A DNA stretch of 7,229 nt from Rhodoferax sp. (lineage in GTDB: Bacteria; Pseudomonadota; Gammaproteobacteria; Burkholderiales; Burkholderiaceae_C). A program made the translations under genes and the position numbers. Below, in pieces: positions 1 through 6,420 of the stretch; position 1 is the stretch's first letter, and every line of letters starts with the position of its first letter. The notes below the pieces were generated by a model. That model was not told the DNA's origin. It saw nothing but the letters and a program-made list of their open reading frames with translations, and ran no database searches. The DNA lies in the NCBI GenBank assembly GCA_028711355.1, contig JAQTSL010000187.1:1-7229 (forward strand). Direction: 5' to 3'.

Positions 1-582
1 GAGGCGCAACAACAGGCCGTGCAGACCCAGGTGCAGCACCAGCAGGCGTATCAGGAGGGGTTTGCCGCTGGCGTTGCGCAAGGTCGGCTGGTTGCCGAGC
101 AAGCGTCGCAGCAGCAGATGCGTGACTACATGGCCAATCAGGCGCAGCAGGCGGCGCGACATTTTGTGCAGTTGTTTGAGCGTGCCGGGCAACAGTTGCA
201 GCAAGCCGAGCAAACACTGGCCCAGGGAACGCTGGCGCTGGCGTGTGAACTGGCGCGCCAGGTGCTGCGCCGTGAGCTGACGGTTGATACGCAAAGCGTG
301 TTACCGGTTCTCAAGGAAGCGCTGGGCTTGCTTGAGTCACAGCACAAGGCGGCGGTGGTGCGACTGCATCCGGCCGATCTGACGGCGTTGGGCGAGCTGA
401 TTCAGGCCGATGCGGGCGCGCTGGAGCTGAGTTTGCGCGCCGACGCGAGCCTGCAGCCGGGCGATTGTGTGGTGGAGTCGGCCGGCACCGTGGTTGATGG
501 CACGATCGACAAGCGCTGGCAGCGTGCGGTAGCGACCCTGGGCTTGGCCAGCAGTTGGGAGCCAGCCGATGAGTCCGCCTGA
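1..582 (+). CDS. fliH: Flagellar export ATPase regulator FliH (5'-truncated by window edge)
   Basis: FliH is the cytoplasmic dimeric stator-like partner that binds and restrains the FliI ATPase and links it to the C ring (family knowledge). The frame is open from base 1, so the true start lies upstream; the first in-frame start-like codon, GTG at 19, is unlikely to be the real start. About 193 residues are visible. A Gln/Ala-rich stretch holds the glycine-spaced segment YQEGFAAGVAQG typical of FliH/YscL N-terminal halves. A helical region follows (LALACELARQVLRREL), then the conserved C-terminal domain ending DCVVESAGTVVDGTIDKRW, which closely fits the FliH signature (GDxxVES...D.x...RW). The 3' end overlaps fliI by 14 bp, which indicates translational coupling. 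The identity is secure from motif and neighbours; only the N-terminus is missing. Confidence 0.93.
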   Translation, partial: EAQQQAVQTQVQHQQAYQEGFAAGVAQGRLVAEQASQQQMRDYMANQAQQAARHFVQLFERAGQQLQQAEQTLAQGTLALACELARQVLRRELTVDTQSVLPVLKEALGLLESQHKAAVVRLHPADLTALGELIQADAGALELSLRADASLQPGDCVVESAGTVVDGTIDKRWQRAVATLGLASSWEPADESA

Positions 583-1990
583 CGACGTCCTGAAGTGGGC
601 AAATTTTTTTGCCAATGCCCAGCGCCGGGTCGAGTCGGTCGGGCCGTTGGAGGTACGCGGCACGTTGACGCGCCTGGCCGGTCTGGTGCTGGAGGCGGTG
701 GGTATCCGGGTGCCGGTGGGATCGCAGTGCTGGGTCAGGATGCGTGCGCAACCGCCGGTGCTGACCGAGGTGGTGGGTTTTTCGGGTGACCGGGCCTACC
801 TGATGCCGGCTGGCGATGTACACGGGCTTTGCAGTGGTGCCAGCGTGGAGCCAGCACCGGTGTATGTTGCCATGCCCCGGCTGGGTGAGCGACGCCAGAT
901 GGCGCGTGAAAGCGCGTTCGCGGCGCTGCGCTTGCCGCTGGGCGATGGCTTGCTGGGCCGGGTGGTCGATGCGCACGGCAACCCGATGGATTACAAGGGG
1001 CCAATTGTCGACGTGGCGTCGGTGGCGCTGGACCGCAAACCGATCAACGCGATGGACCGCGCGCCGGTGCGCGAGCCGCTCGATACCGGCATTCGTGCCA
1101 TCAATGCATTGCTGACCGTCGGACGCGGCCAGCGGCTGGGCTTGTTTTCTGGCTCGGGTGTTGGCAAAAGCGTGTTGATGGGCATGATGGCGCGCTATAC
1201 CAAAGCCGACGTGATTGTGGTCGGGCTGATTGGTGAGCGTGGCCGCGAGGTCAAGGAGTTCATCGAAGATATTCTGGGCGAGCAGGGGCGCGCCCGATCG
1301 GTGGTGGTGGCGGCACCAGCCGACGCGCCGCCGCTGTTGCGGATGCAGGGTGCGGCCTACGCCACCGCAGTGGCCGAGAGTTTCCGCGATAAAGGCAAAC
1401 ACGTGTTGTTGCTGATGGATTCGCTGACGCGTTACGCCATGGCGCAGCGTGAAATTGCGCTGGCGATTGGCGAACCCCCAGCGACCAAGGGCTATCCGCC
1501 GTCGTGTTTTGCCAAGTTGCCGCAACTGGTTGAGCGCAGCGGCAACGGGCTCAACGGGGTCGGCTCGATTACCGCCTTTTACACGGTGTTGTCTGAGGGC
1601 GACGACCAGCAGGACCCGATTGCCGATGCGGCACGCGCCATTCTGGACGGTCACATCGTTTTGTCGCGCTCGCTGGCCGAGGCCGGGCATTTCCCGGCGA
1701 TCGACGTTGAACAGTCGACGTCACGCGTAATGCACAACGTGATTTCTCGTGAACACTTCGATCTGGCGCGCCAATTCAAGGCAATTTATTCGCAGTACGA
1801 AAAGGGGCGTGATCTGGTGCAAATTGGCGCCTACGTGCGCGGGTCAGACGCGGCGCTGGACCAGGCGATTGCACTGCATCAGCCGATGATGGACTTTTTA
1901 CGCCAGGATATGTTTGAAGCGGCGTCGATACCTGACAGTATCAATGCCATGCGGGTGGCCTTGAAGCCCGGTCAGGGTGAACCCGCATGA
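569..1990 (+). CDS. fliI: Flagellum-specific export ATPase FliI
   Basis: FliI is the hexameric F1-beta-like ATPase at the base of the flagellar type III export apparatus; it hydrolyses ATP to help unload and unfold substrates. The 473-residue product is of normal family length. Visible motifs are: Walker A SGSGVGKS at residues 194-201; the GERGREV segment at 222-228 with the catalytic glutamate E223; Walker B with LLLMDS ending near D284; the PPATKGYPPSCFAKLPQL type III ATPase block at 303-320; and the ATP synthase alpha/beta signature PAIDVEQSTS at 376-385, followed by R386 as the likely arginine finger. The ATG at 569 is preceded by GGGAG (557-561) at 7-nt spacing and lies inside the end of fliH. 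The stop overlaps the fliJ start in an ATGA. No key residue is missing. Confidence 0.98.
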   Translation: MSPPDDVLKWANFFANAQRRVESVGPLEVRGTLTRLAGLVLEAVGIRVPVGSQCWVRMRAQPPVLTEVVGFSGDRAYLMPAGDVHGLCSGASVEPAPVYVAMPRLGERRQMARESAFAALRLPLGDGLLGRVVDAHGNPMDYKGPIVDVASVALDRKPINAMDRAPVREPLDTGIRAINALLTVGRGQRLGLFSGSGVGKSVLMGMMARYTKADVIVVGLIGERGREVKEFIEDILGEQGRARSVVVAAPADAPPLLRMQGAAYATAVAESFRDKGKHVLLLMDSLTRYAMAQREIALAIGEPPATKGYPPSCFAKLPQLVERSGNGLNGVGSITAFYTVLSEGDDQQDPIADAARAILDGHIVLSRSLAEAGHFPAIDVEQSTSRVMHNVISREHFDLARQFKAIYSQYEKGRDLVQIGAYVRGSDAALDQAIALHQPMMDFLRQDMFEAASIPDSINAMRVALKPGQGEPA

Positions 1991-2448
1991 CGGCACACAA
2001 GAGCATCCTGTTGGCGATTGATCTGGCCAGTGCGCAGCGCGACCAAGCACAGAGTCGGCTCCAGCAAGCGCGCCAGGCCGATGCGTTTGCGCACGCTCAG
2101 ATGCAGCAACTGATCGATTATTTGCAGGAAACCGAACAGCGCTGGTTGAACGGCGCGCGCACCAGTGTGGCGCCCGAGATGTTGCGTCATCACTATCAAT
2201 TTGTGGCGCGCCTGATTCAAGCGATTGGGCTTCAGGAGGGTGTCCTGAAGGGGTCGCAGCAACGGCTTGACCTGGCGCACCAGGAGTTGCTGGGGATCGA
2301 GCTGCGGCTGGCAAGTTTCAAACAATTGTTGGCTACGCGACGCGCTTCTCTGGCCCAGCGTCAGCAGCGCTCGGAGCAAAAGCAGATGGACGAGTTCGCC
2401 ACCCTTCTGGTGCAACGGCAACGCCAGTTGCAAGCGGAGAATATCTGA
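1987..2448 (+). CDS. fliJ: Flagellar export chaperone FliJ
   Basis: FliJ is a small coiled-coil protein that sits in the FliI hexamer like the gamma subunit of F1, contacts FlhA and recycles export chaperones (family knowledge). The 153-residue product fits the usual length of about 145-150. It is almost entirely helical in character and rich in Gln, Arg, Leu and Ala, with heptad-like spacing. Near the C-terminus it has RSEQKQMDEFA, matching the RxEQKxxDE block conserved in FliJ. Its ATG overlaps the fliI stop (ATGA), with AGGGTGA (1974-1980) as ribosome binding site. Its own stop overlaps the fliK ATG by one base, so translation is probably coupled across fliH-I-J-K. FliJ diverges quickly in sequence, so the call rests on the C-terminal block, length and position. 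Confidence 0.93.
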   Translation: MTAHKSILLAIDLASAQRDQAQSRLQQARQADAFAHAQMQQLIDYLQETEQRWLNGARTSVAPEMLRHHYQFVARLIQAIGLQEGVLKGSQQRLDLAHQELLGIELRLASFKQLLATRRASLAQRQQRSEQKQMDEFATLLVQRQRQLQAENI

Positions 2449-3638
2449 TGGCGATCGAATCCAGCAACATCACAGCGGCCAGTCGTGGTGCCGGGACCCA
2501 TTCTGTTGCCAACACCGGTGCTGGCGTTGGCACAACCGGTGGCGACGCAAGCAGCGAATTTTCGGGCGTACTGGGCGGGCTTGTTGCTGCGGCTGACGCT
2601 GGTGCGACCGGGGCAGATGGGACAACTGGGGCAACGGTTGTGCCGGAGCGCGATGAGGTGACGTCAGATTCGGTTTCGGCCGCAGTTTTGCCAGACTCAA
2701 CGCAGACGCTGAGTCTGGTGGCTGAGATGGTGGCGCAAACGCAAGGTCTGACGGTCATGACGGCTGATGTCCCGGCGCTGGGTGTAACGATCGCCGGACA
2801 AAATGGCGCCGGGGCCGGATCGTTTGGCCCAGCGGCATTGCCCGCGAACAGTCGATTGCCAGAGCCGGTAGCGTTGGCGATGTTACCAACGGATGCAGGG
2901 CCGGTGTTCAAGCCAATGGTGCAGACCCAAACAGGTTCTGAAATGAGTGATCCACCGGTTGCCACAACTTTGCCGACCACGGCGTCTGATCATGCGTCTG
3001 CGGCCAAGCACGATGTGCGCCTGCTTTTGGCGGCGCAGCTTGCGCGTCAGTCTGCGCCTGAGGTGGCGTTGTTTCAGCCGCCGGTCGTTGTGTCGGCAGA
3101 AGCAGTCTTGCCAGCGGGTAAGGACCAGGCTGCTTCGCCAACTTTTACCGGGGTCGGTCTGAGCGCTGGTACCCAACAAGTACTGGATCGGCTAGGCATC
3201 TCGATCGACCAGGGGGTGGCGCAGGCCACTGCGGTGGTGGCAGACACGCAGGTCGCTGAAACCGTCAGCTATTGGGTGACGCAGGGTGTGCACAACGCAG
3301 AACTGACGTTGGACGGTGTTGGCGGCGAGCCGGTTGCGGTACACATTGAGCTGGACGGGGACCAGGCGCAGGTTGATTTCAGGAGCGATCAGCCGCAGGT
3401 TCGCCAGATGTTGGAAGCGGCAAGCGCTCAGCTCAAAAGTTTGTTGCTCAGTCAGGGCTTGCAACTGTCGGGTGTGTCGGTTGGGTCGTTTGGTCAGGGC
3501 GGGCATCCGTCAGATGCGCGTGCTTCCAGGCCGCCGACCGCACGACTGGTAGCTTTGCCAGCGGTGGACCACGTCGCAGCGGCTACGACGCGCGTGGCGG
3601 GCTCGGTCATTGGGGGCGCGCTGGATATGTATGTGTGA
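2448..3638 (+). CDS. fliK: Flagellar hook-length control protein FliK
   Basis: FliK is exported during hook growth, acts as the molecular ruler and switches export specificity from hook to filament substrates through its C-terminal domain (family knowledge). The 396-residue product has a long low-complexity N-terminal part rich in Ala, Gly, Thr, Val and Ser (about residues 1-260), as expected for the poorly conserved ruler region. The Flg_hook domain follows at about 268-348: AETVSYWVTQGVHNAELTLD, then VAVHIELDGDQAQVDFRSD, a VRQMLEAASAQLKSLLLSQG helix and LQLSGVSVGS. The final LDMYV resembles the hydrophobic ends of betaproteobacterial FliKs. The ATG at 2448 shares one base with the fliJ stop. 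The repeat copy in the following gap begins three bases after the stop codon. The domain and position make the call firm. Confidence 0.93.
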   Translation: MAIESSNITAASRGAGTHSVANTGAGVGTTGGDASSEFSGVLGGLVAAADAGATGADGTTGATVVPERDEVTSDSVSAAVLPDSTQTLSLVAEMVAQTQGLTVMTADVPALGVTIAGQNGAGAGSFGPAALPANSRLPEPVALAMLPTDAGPVFKPMVQTQTGSEMSDPPVATTLPTTASDHASAAKHDVRLLLAAQLARQSAPEVALFQPPVVVSAEAVLPAGKDQAASPTFTGVGLSAGTQQVLDRLGISIDQGVAQATAVVADTQVAETVSYWVTQGVHNAELTLDGVGGEPVAVHIELDGDQAQVDFRSDQPQVRQMLEAASAQLKSLLLSQGLQLSGVSVGSFGQGGHPSDARASRPPTARLVALPAVDHVAAATTRVAGSVIGGALDMYV

Positions 3639-3640
3639 CG

Positions 3641-3780
3641 TTAACGCGAAAGAACAGGTTGTCATACCGGGCCACGACCCGGTATCCAGCAAATTTGGAC
3701 GCATTGGAACAGCGGGTCGTGGCCCGCAATGACATCTATCTTTTATGCTTTGGGGTGGCTTTGTTGCGATGAACGTTAGA
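3641..3780. repeat. Dispersed palindromic repeat, copy 1 (fliK-fliL gap)
   Basis: This non-coding element of about 140 bp aligns end to end with 6275-6412. Hand comparison gives: 3641-3654 10/14 identical; 3655-3688 33/34; the right arm 3712-3730 19/19; and the right flank 3731-3780 36/50 without gaps. Only the spacer at 3689-3711 differs in length (23 versus 21 nt), and it still shares AATTT-GAC. The copy begins three bases after the fliK stop. There is no long ORF and no transposase, so a non-autonomous element of REP/BIME or MITE type is the most likely class. I did not match it to a named family. The exact ends are uncertain; weak similarity may continue on the right to about 3793. Confidence 0.85.
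3660..3734. other. Double-hairpin palindromic core of repeat copy 1
   Basis: Two inverted arms are visible, 3660-3681 and 3713-3734. Both arms read TGTCAT, two variable bases, then CGGGCCACGACCCG when the right arm is reverse-complemented, so they match at 20 of 22 positions. Each arm is also a hairpin by itself. The left one has stem ATACCGGG/CCCGGTAT (3664-3685) with loop CCACGA. The right one has stem GCGGG/CCCGC (3712-3727) with loop TCGTGG. The two loops are exact reverse complements. No uninterrupted T tract follows, so this is not a canonical intrinsic terminator, although it could stabilise RNA 3' ends or attenuate read-through. That role is inference. Confidence 0.85.
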
Positions 3781-3874
3781 CTTGGCAGTTGCAACAAAAG
3801 CAGCGTTGTTTGGCCCTTTATGTGTGACTCAGGGGCTGACCGTCTGCTCAATAATTTCGCACGTCAGGCTTTAT
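3781..3874. other. Non-coding leader between repeat copy 1 and the fliL ribosome binding site
   Basis: About 95 bases separate the repeat from the fliL translation signals. In many relatives a new operon starts at fliL, so a promoter might be expected here. I looked for a sigma-54 pattern (TGGCAC-N5-TTGC), a sigma-28 pattern and paired sigma-70 boxes, and found none convincing. TGGC and TTGC both occur near 3783-3792 but at the wrong spacing. AATAAT near 3851 could serve as a -10 box, but it lacks a -35 partner. Confidence 0.4.
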
Positions 3875-3879
3875 GAGGA
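3875..3879 (+). promoter_or_regulatory. fliL ribosome binding site (supports a GTG start)
   Basis: GAGGA lies 6 nt upstream of GTG at 3886, a near-ideal Shine-Dalgarno arrangement. No in-frame ATG nearby has a comparable signal, so it supports GTG as the fliL start. Confidence 0.75.
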
Positions 3880-3885
3880 ACGATT

Positions 3886-4473
3886 GTGGCTATTAAACCT
3901 GAACCAGTTGAGCCGGAGGCAGTCGCGGCCAAGCCGCCTGCCAAGAGCAAAAAAAAGTTGATCATCATCATTGTGGCGGTGCTGCTGGTGGTGTTGTTGG
4001 GCGCTGGCGGAGCGGTTTTTTACATCAGCAAACAACGTGCGGCAGCGGCCGCTGCGGCGGCCGAGGACGGCGGCGCTGAGCCCGCTGCGCCAGCGGCGGC
4101 GCATTCGACTGCCAAAGCGCCACCGGTCTATCTGCCAATGGACAATATGGTGGTGAATTTGGCAGATCCTGGTGGCGAACGGGTCGCACAAATTGGCATT
4201 ACCCTGGAAGTGATTGATGCGCATGCGTCGGATACGGTCAAGGCCTATATGCCCACCATTCGCAGCGGGGTGTTGATGCTGCTTTCGCAGCGTACGGCCG
4301 AAGACTTGTTATCGCCCCAGGGCAAGCAGAAGTTGATTGAAGACATTTTGCGTGAGGCGTCCAAACCGTTTGGCGGTGGTGTTGAGCACGCTCCTGTCAA
4401 GAAGTCGGCCAAGACGGCACCAGACCCGTTCCCGGTGGTGGGTGTGCTGTTTTCGAGTCTGATCGTTCAGTGA
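3886..4473 (+). CDS. fliL: Flagellar basal-body-associated protein FliL
   Basis: FliL is a single-pass inner-membrane protein that surrounds or supports the MotAB stators and affects torque and swarming (family knowledge). The product has 195 residues. It shows a short cytoplasmic N-terminus with a basic stop (KSKKK, 20-24) and a transmembrane helix at about 25-47. An Ala-rich linker with eight alanines in a row (52-59) follows. The periplasmic FliL domain runs from about 79 to 195 and holds YLPMDNMVVNLAD, an ITLEVID strand, the helix near MPTIRSGVLMLLSQRTAEDL and the closing VGVLFSSLIVQ. These match the family's L-x-x-F/M-x-VNL...R...LL...D...FTxFIVQ layout. The start is GTG. fliM follows after 18 bp. 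Length and topology are normal for betaproteobacteria. Confidence 0.95.
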   Translation: MAIKPEPVEPEAVAAKPPAKSKKKLIIIIVAVLLVVLLGAGGAVFYISKQRAAAAAAAAEDGGAEPAAPAAAHSTAKAPPVYLPMDNMVVNLADPGGERVAQIGITLEVIDAHASDTVKAYMPTIRSGVLMLLSQRTAEDLLSPQGKQKLIEDILREASKPFGGGVEHAPVKKSAKTAPDPFPVVGVLFSSLIVQ

Positions 4474-4491
4474 CAGGCGGCTGCGCGCACC

Positions 4492-5496
4492 ATGAGTGAA
4501 TCGTTCTTATCGCAGGAAGAGGTTGACGCCCTGCTGGAGGGTGTGACCGGTGAAAGCCAGAAGCTTTCCGAGGAGGTCGCCGAAACCGGTGAGGTGCGGC
4601 CGTATAACATTTCCAGCCAGGAGCGCATCGTGCGTGGGCGTATGCCCACCATGGAAATTGTGAACGAGCGATTTGCCCGCAATCTGCGGCTTGGGTTGTT
4701 CAACTTTATTCGGCGCAGCCCGGAAATATCGGTCGGCCCGGTCACAGTGCAGCGGTACAGCGCTTTTCTGCGCGAGCTGGCGGTGCCAACCAACTTTAAT
4801 ATTGTGGCGATCCGGCCGTTGCGTGGCAGTGGCCTGGTGGTGTGTGAGCCGGCGCTGGTGTTTGGTGTGATCGAGTCGCTTTATGGTGGTATTGGCAAGT
4901 TTCAGACCCGTATTGAGGGGCGCGATTTTTCAGCGACCGAGCAGCGTGTGATCAACCGCATGGTCGATGTGATCACCGACGAATACAAAAAGGCCTGGCA
5001 TGGCATTTATCCGCTGGAACTCGATTACCAGCGCTCTGAAATGCAGCCGCAGTTTGCCAACATTGCCACGCCCAGTGAAATTGTGGTTTCCACGTCGTTC
5101 CAACTGGAAATCGGCGAAATCACTGGCTCCATCCACCTGTGTATGCCGTACGCCACGCTGGAGCCGATCCGCGATGTGCTGTATTCATCGACGCAGGGTG
5201 ATTCGATCGAGGTGGACCGGCGTTGGGTCAATGTGCTGACGCAGGAAATTCAGGCCGCTGAGGTGGTGCTGGTGGCCGAACTGGCACACGCCAACGCCAC
5301 GGTGGAACAGTTGTTGGCGATGAAGCCGGGCGATTTCATTGAACTCGATCGTCAACAACGGATTGAGGCCAGGGTCGATGGCGTGCCGATTTTTGAATGC
5401 CAATACGGCACTCATAACACAAAATACGCCTTGAAAATTGAAAAGAGTTTGCGCAATAACGATCAGAGCTGGAAAGGTGAACGACATGGCAACTGA
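4492..5496 (+). CDS. fliM: Flagellar motor switch protein FliM
   Basis: FliM forms the middle of the cytoplasmic C ring, binds phosphorylated CheY and transmits the switch signal to FliG. The 334-residue product is of normal length. The N-terminal CheY-P-binding peptide is intact (LSQEEVDALLEG, residues 6-17). The central CheC-like domain (about 40-230) contains the GGIG motif at 132-135, followed by TRIEGRDFSATEQRVI, typical of the FliG-contacting face. The C-terminal SpoA (FliN-like) domain covers about 250-320 (LLAMKPGDFIELDRQ...GVPIFECQYG). The start ATG has only a weak Shine-Dalgarno (AGGCGG, 4475-4480) at 11-nt spacing, so coupling to fliL translation is likely. The 3' end overlaps fliN by 11 bp. 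Confidence 0.97.
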   Translation: MSESFLSQEEVDALLEGVTGESQKLSEEVAETGEVRPYNISSQERIVRGRMPTMEIVNERFARNLRLGLFNFIRRSPEISVGPVTVQRYSAFLRELAVPTNFNIVAIRPLRGSGLVVCEPALVFGVIESLYGGIGKFQTRIEGRDFSATEQRVINRMVDVITDEYKKAWHGIYPLELDYQRSEMQPQFANIATPSEIVVSTSFQLEIGEITGSIHLCMPYATLEPIRDVLYSSTQGDSIEVDRRWVNVLTQEIQAAEVVLVAELAHANATVEQLLAMKPGDFIELDRQQRIEARVDGVPIFECQYGTHNTKYALKIEKSLRNNDQSWKGERHGN

Positions 5497-5953
5497 CGAT
5501 AAGGCCGCTGAGGACAAGCCGGCCGAAGACGATGGCCTGGCCGATTGGGCCGAAGCGCTGCTGGAACAAAAGGCGGCCGAAGCCCCACCTGCGCAAGAAC
5601 CAGGCGGCGTGTTGGCGCAGGACAACAACAGGTCGTCGTATGCGTCGGCATCTGGCGCGGGCGCATTGGGCTCTGATGCACCCATTAACGATATCAATCG
5701 GGTGCTGGATATTCCGGTGTTGCTGTCGGTTGAACTGGGGCGTACCAAGGTGCCGATCAAGCACATTTTGCAGTTGGGCCAGGGCTCGGTGGTGGAACTC
5801 GACGCTTTGGCGGGCGAGCCGATGGATGTGCTGGTCAATGGTTATCTGATTGCGCAGGGTGAGGTGGTGGTGGTCAATGACAAGTTTGGCATTCGCCTGA
5901 CCGATGTGGTGACACCTTCAGAGCGTTTGCGTCGCGTCAGCAAGGGCGGGTGA
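5486..5953 (+). CDS. fliN: Flagellar motor switch protein FliN
   Basis: FliN forms the base of the C ring with FliM and docks the FliH-FliI export complex (family knowledge). I chose ATG at 5486, giving 155 residues, because AAGGTGA (5474-5480) lies 5 nt upstream and the family wording begins here. An in-frame ATG at 5438 would add 16 residues encoded over the end of fliM and has no family resemblance. The N-terminal part is acidic and Ala-rich, with LADWAEALLEQK (18-29) matching the conserved DxWAEALxEQ peptide. A variable linker follows. The SpoA domain runs from about 70 to 147 (INRVLDIPVLLSVELGRTKV, GQGSVVELD, VLVNGYLIAQGEVVVVNDKF, GIRLTDVV). fliO starts 3 bp after the stop. Confidence 0.96.
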   Translation: MATDDKAAEDKPAEDDGLADWAEALLEQKAAEAPPAQEPGGVLAQDNNRSSYASASGAGALGSDAPINDINRVLDIPVLLSVELGRTKVPIKHILQLGQGSVVELDALAGEPMDVLVNGYLIAQGEVVVVNDKFGIRLTDVVTPSERLRRVSKGG

Positions 5954-5956
5954 GCC

Positions 5957-6283
5957 ATGTCGCCAGGCTGGGTTTCGATCATTTTTCTGGTGTTGTTGCT
6001 GGCGCTGGTGCCGTTCGCGGTGAAATGGTTGCAGCGGCGTCTGGCGGCGGGCGTTTCGCCGGGCTCTGTAGTTGCTTCCAGAGTGGTGTCGGCGCTGGCT
6101 GTTGGCCCGCATCAGCACGTGGTGACGGTCGAAGTCGGGGCCCCTGAAGAACGCGTCAGGTTGGTGTTGGGGGTGACCGCCCAGTCGATTACCTGTCTGC
6201 ACCAGAGTAATTTGCCGACGCCAGCGGCGCTGGCGTTGTCCAAACAATCGGTTGCTGGCGCGGTTGGGGGCGGTTTAACGTGA
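5957..6283 (+). CDS. fliO: Flagellar export apparatus assembly protein FliO
   Basis: FliO is a small membrane protein that helps the FliP ring assemble; it is the least conserved and least essential export-gate factor (family knowledge). The 108-residue product begins with a single transmembrane helix (about residues 5-23), followed by a basic stretch (KWLQRR). The FliO domain is recognisable as VGPHQHVVTVEVG followed by RVRLVLGVTAQSITCLH (about 49-82), resembling the VGPRQ.VVLVEV...LVLGVT..I..LH pattern. The start is 3 bp after the fliN stop, behind a purine-rich sequence (AAGGGCGGG, 5942-5950). The last codons TTA ACG TGA fall within the left end of repeat copy 2, so the present C-terminus may have been set by that element. 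FliO lengths vary, so truncation cannot be judged here. Confidence 0.9.
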   Translation: MSPGWVSIIFLVLLLALVPFAVKWLQRRLAAGVSPGSVVASRVVSALAVGPHQHVVTVEVGAPEERVRLVLGVTAQSITCLHQSNLPTPAALALSKQSVAGAVGGGLT

Positions 6284-6412
6284 AACTGCAGGTTGTCATA
6301 TCGGGCCACGACCCGGTATCCATGAATTTAGACAAACTCGATTGCGGGTCGTGGCCCGCAATGCCAGCCATTTTTCCTGCTTCCGAGTGGCTTTGCGGCT
6401 ATGGCCGTTAGA
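6275..6412. repeat. Dispersed palindromic repeat, copy 2 (fliO-fliP gap)
   Basis: This is the second copy of the element at 3641-3780, in the same orientation. Both ends share TTAACG-GAAA on the left and CGTTAGA on the right. The left end covers the final sense codons and stop of fliO; the right end stops just before the fliP ribosome binding site. Outside the spacer, about 98 of 117 aligned positions match copy 1. It carries no ORF of its own. Its position inside what is normally a very tight fliO-fliP junction suggests insertion into the operon (inference). Confidence 0.85.
6294..6366. other. Double-hairpin palindromic core of repeat copy 2
   Basis: The arms are 6294-6315 and 6345-6366, again carrying CGGGCCACGACCCG and its exact reverse complement. 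The left hairpin is ATATCGGG/CCCGGTAT with loop CCACGA; the one change from copy 1 (C to T) keeps a G-U pair in RNA. The right hairpin is ATTGCGGG/CCCGCAAT (6341-6362), a perfect 8-bp stem and longer than in copy 1, with loop TCGTGG. Five T residues at 6371-6375 follow the right hairpin after 8 nt, which is too far for a standard intrinsic terminator. Confidence 0.83.
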
Positions 6413-6414
6413 GC

Positions 6415-6420
6415 AGGGGA
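6415..6420 (+). promoter_or_regulatory. fliP ribosome binding site
   Basis: AGGGGA lies 10 nt before ATG 6431 and 7 nt before GTG 6428. It lies downstream of the in-frame ATG at 6401, so it argues against that upstream start, which falls inside the repeat. Confidence 0.6.

Noticed and set aside
604..610. Run of seven T early in fliI, a possible slippage site
   Set aside because: The frame is intact on both sides and codes a sensible NFFA segment; nothing else indicates programmed frameshifting.
311..1690. Long antisense open frame (459 codons) opposite fliH/fliI
   Set aside because: It lies entirely against fliH and the well-conserved fliI. Its product is a His/Arg/Gln-rich composition typical of the complementary strand of GC-rich coding DNA, with no recognisable domain.
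2333..2980. Antisense open frame (215 codons) opposite fliJ/fliK
   Set aside because: It is a Pro/Ala/Ser-rich mirror of the low-complexity Ala/Gly/Thr/Val region of FliK; no ribosome binding site or family resemblance seen.
3712..3750. Possible intrinsic terminator after fliK
   Set aside because: The GC-rich hairpin is real, but no T tract follows directly, only a scattered TCTTTTAT about ten bases further. The same hairpin also occurs inside the fliO-fliP operon.
3752..3795. Sigma-54-like TGGC and TTGC elements upstream of fliL
   Set aside because: TGGCTTTGTTGC and TTGGCAGTTGCA have spacing far shorter than the roughly 5-nt gap between TGGCAC and TTGC that the -24/-12 promoter needs.
3510..3851. 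Minus-strand frame sharing a peptide (DTGSWPGMTTCSF) with a minus-strand frame at 6189-6371 (DTGSWPDMTTCSF)
   Set aside because: The shared peptide comes only from translating the two copies of the non-coding repeat; the frames differ elsewhere and have no start signals.
5185..5838. Antisense open frame (217 codons) opposite fliM/fliN
   Set aside because: It is the complement of two conserved SpoA-domain genes and the FliN acidic linker; it has no recognisable domain and is explained by codon bias.
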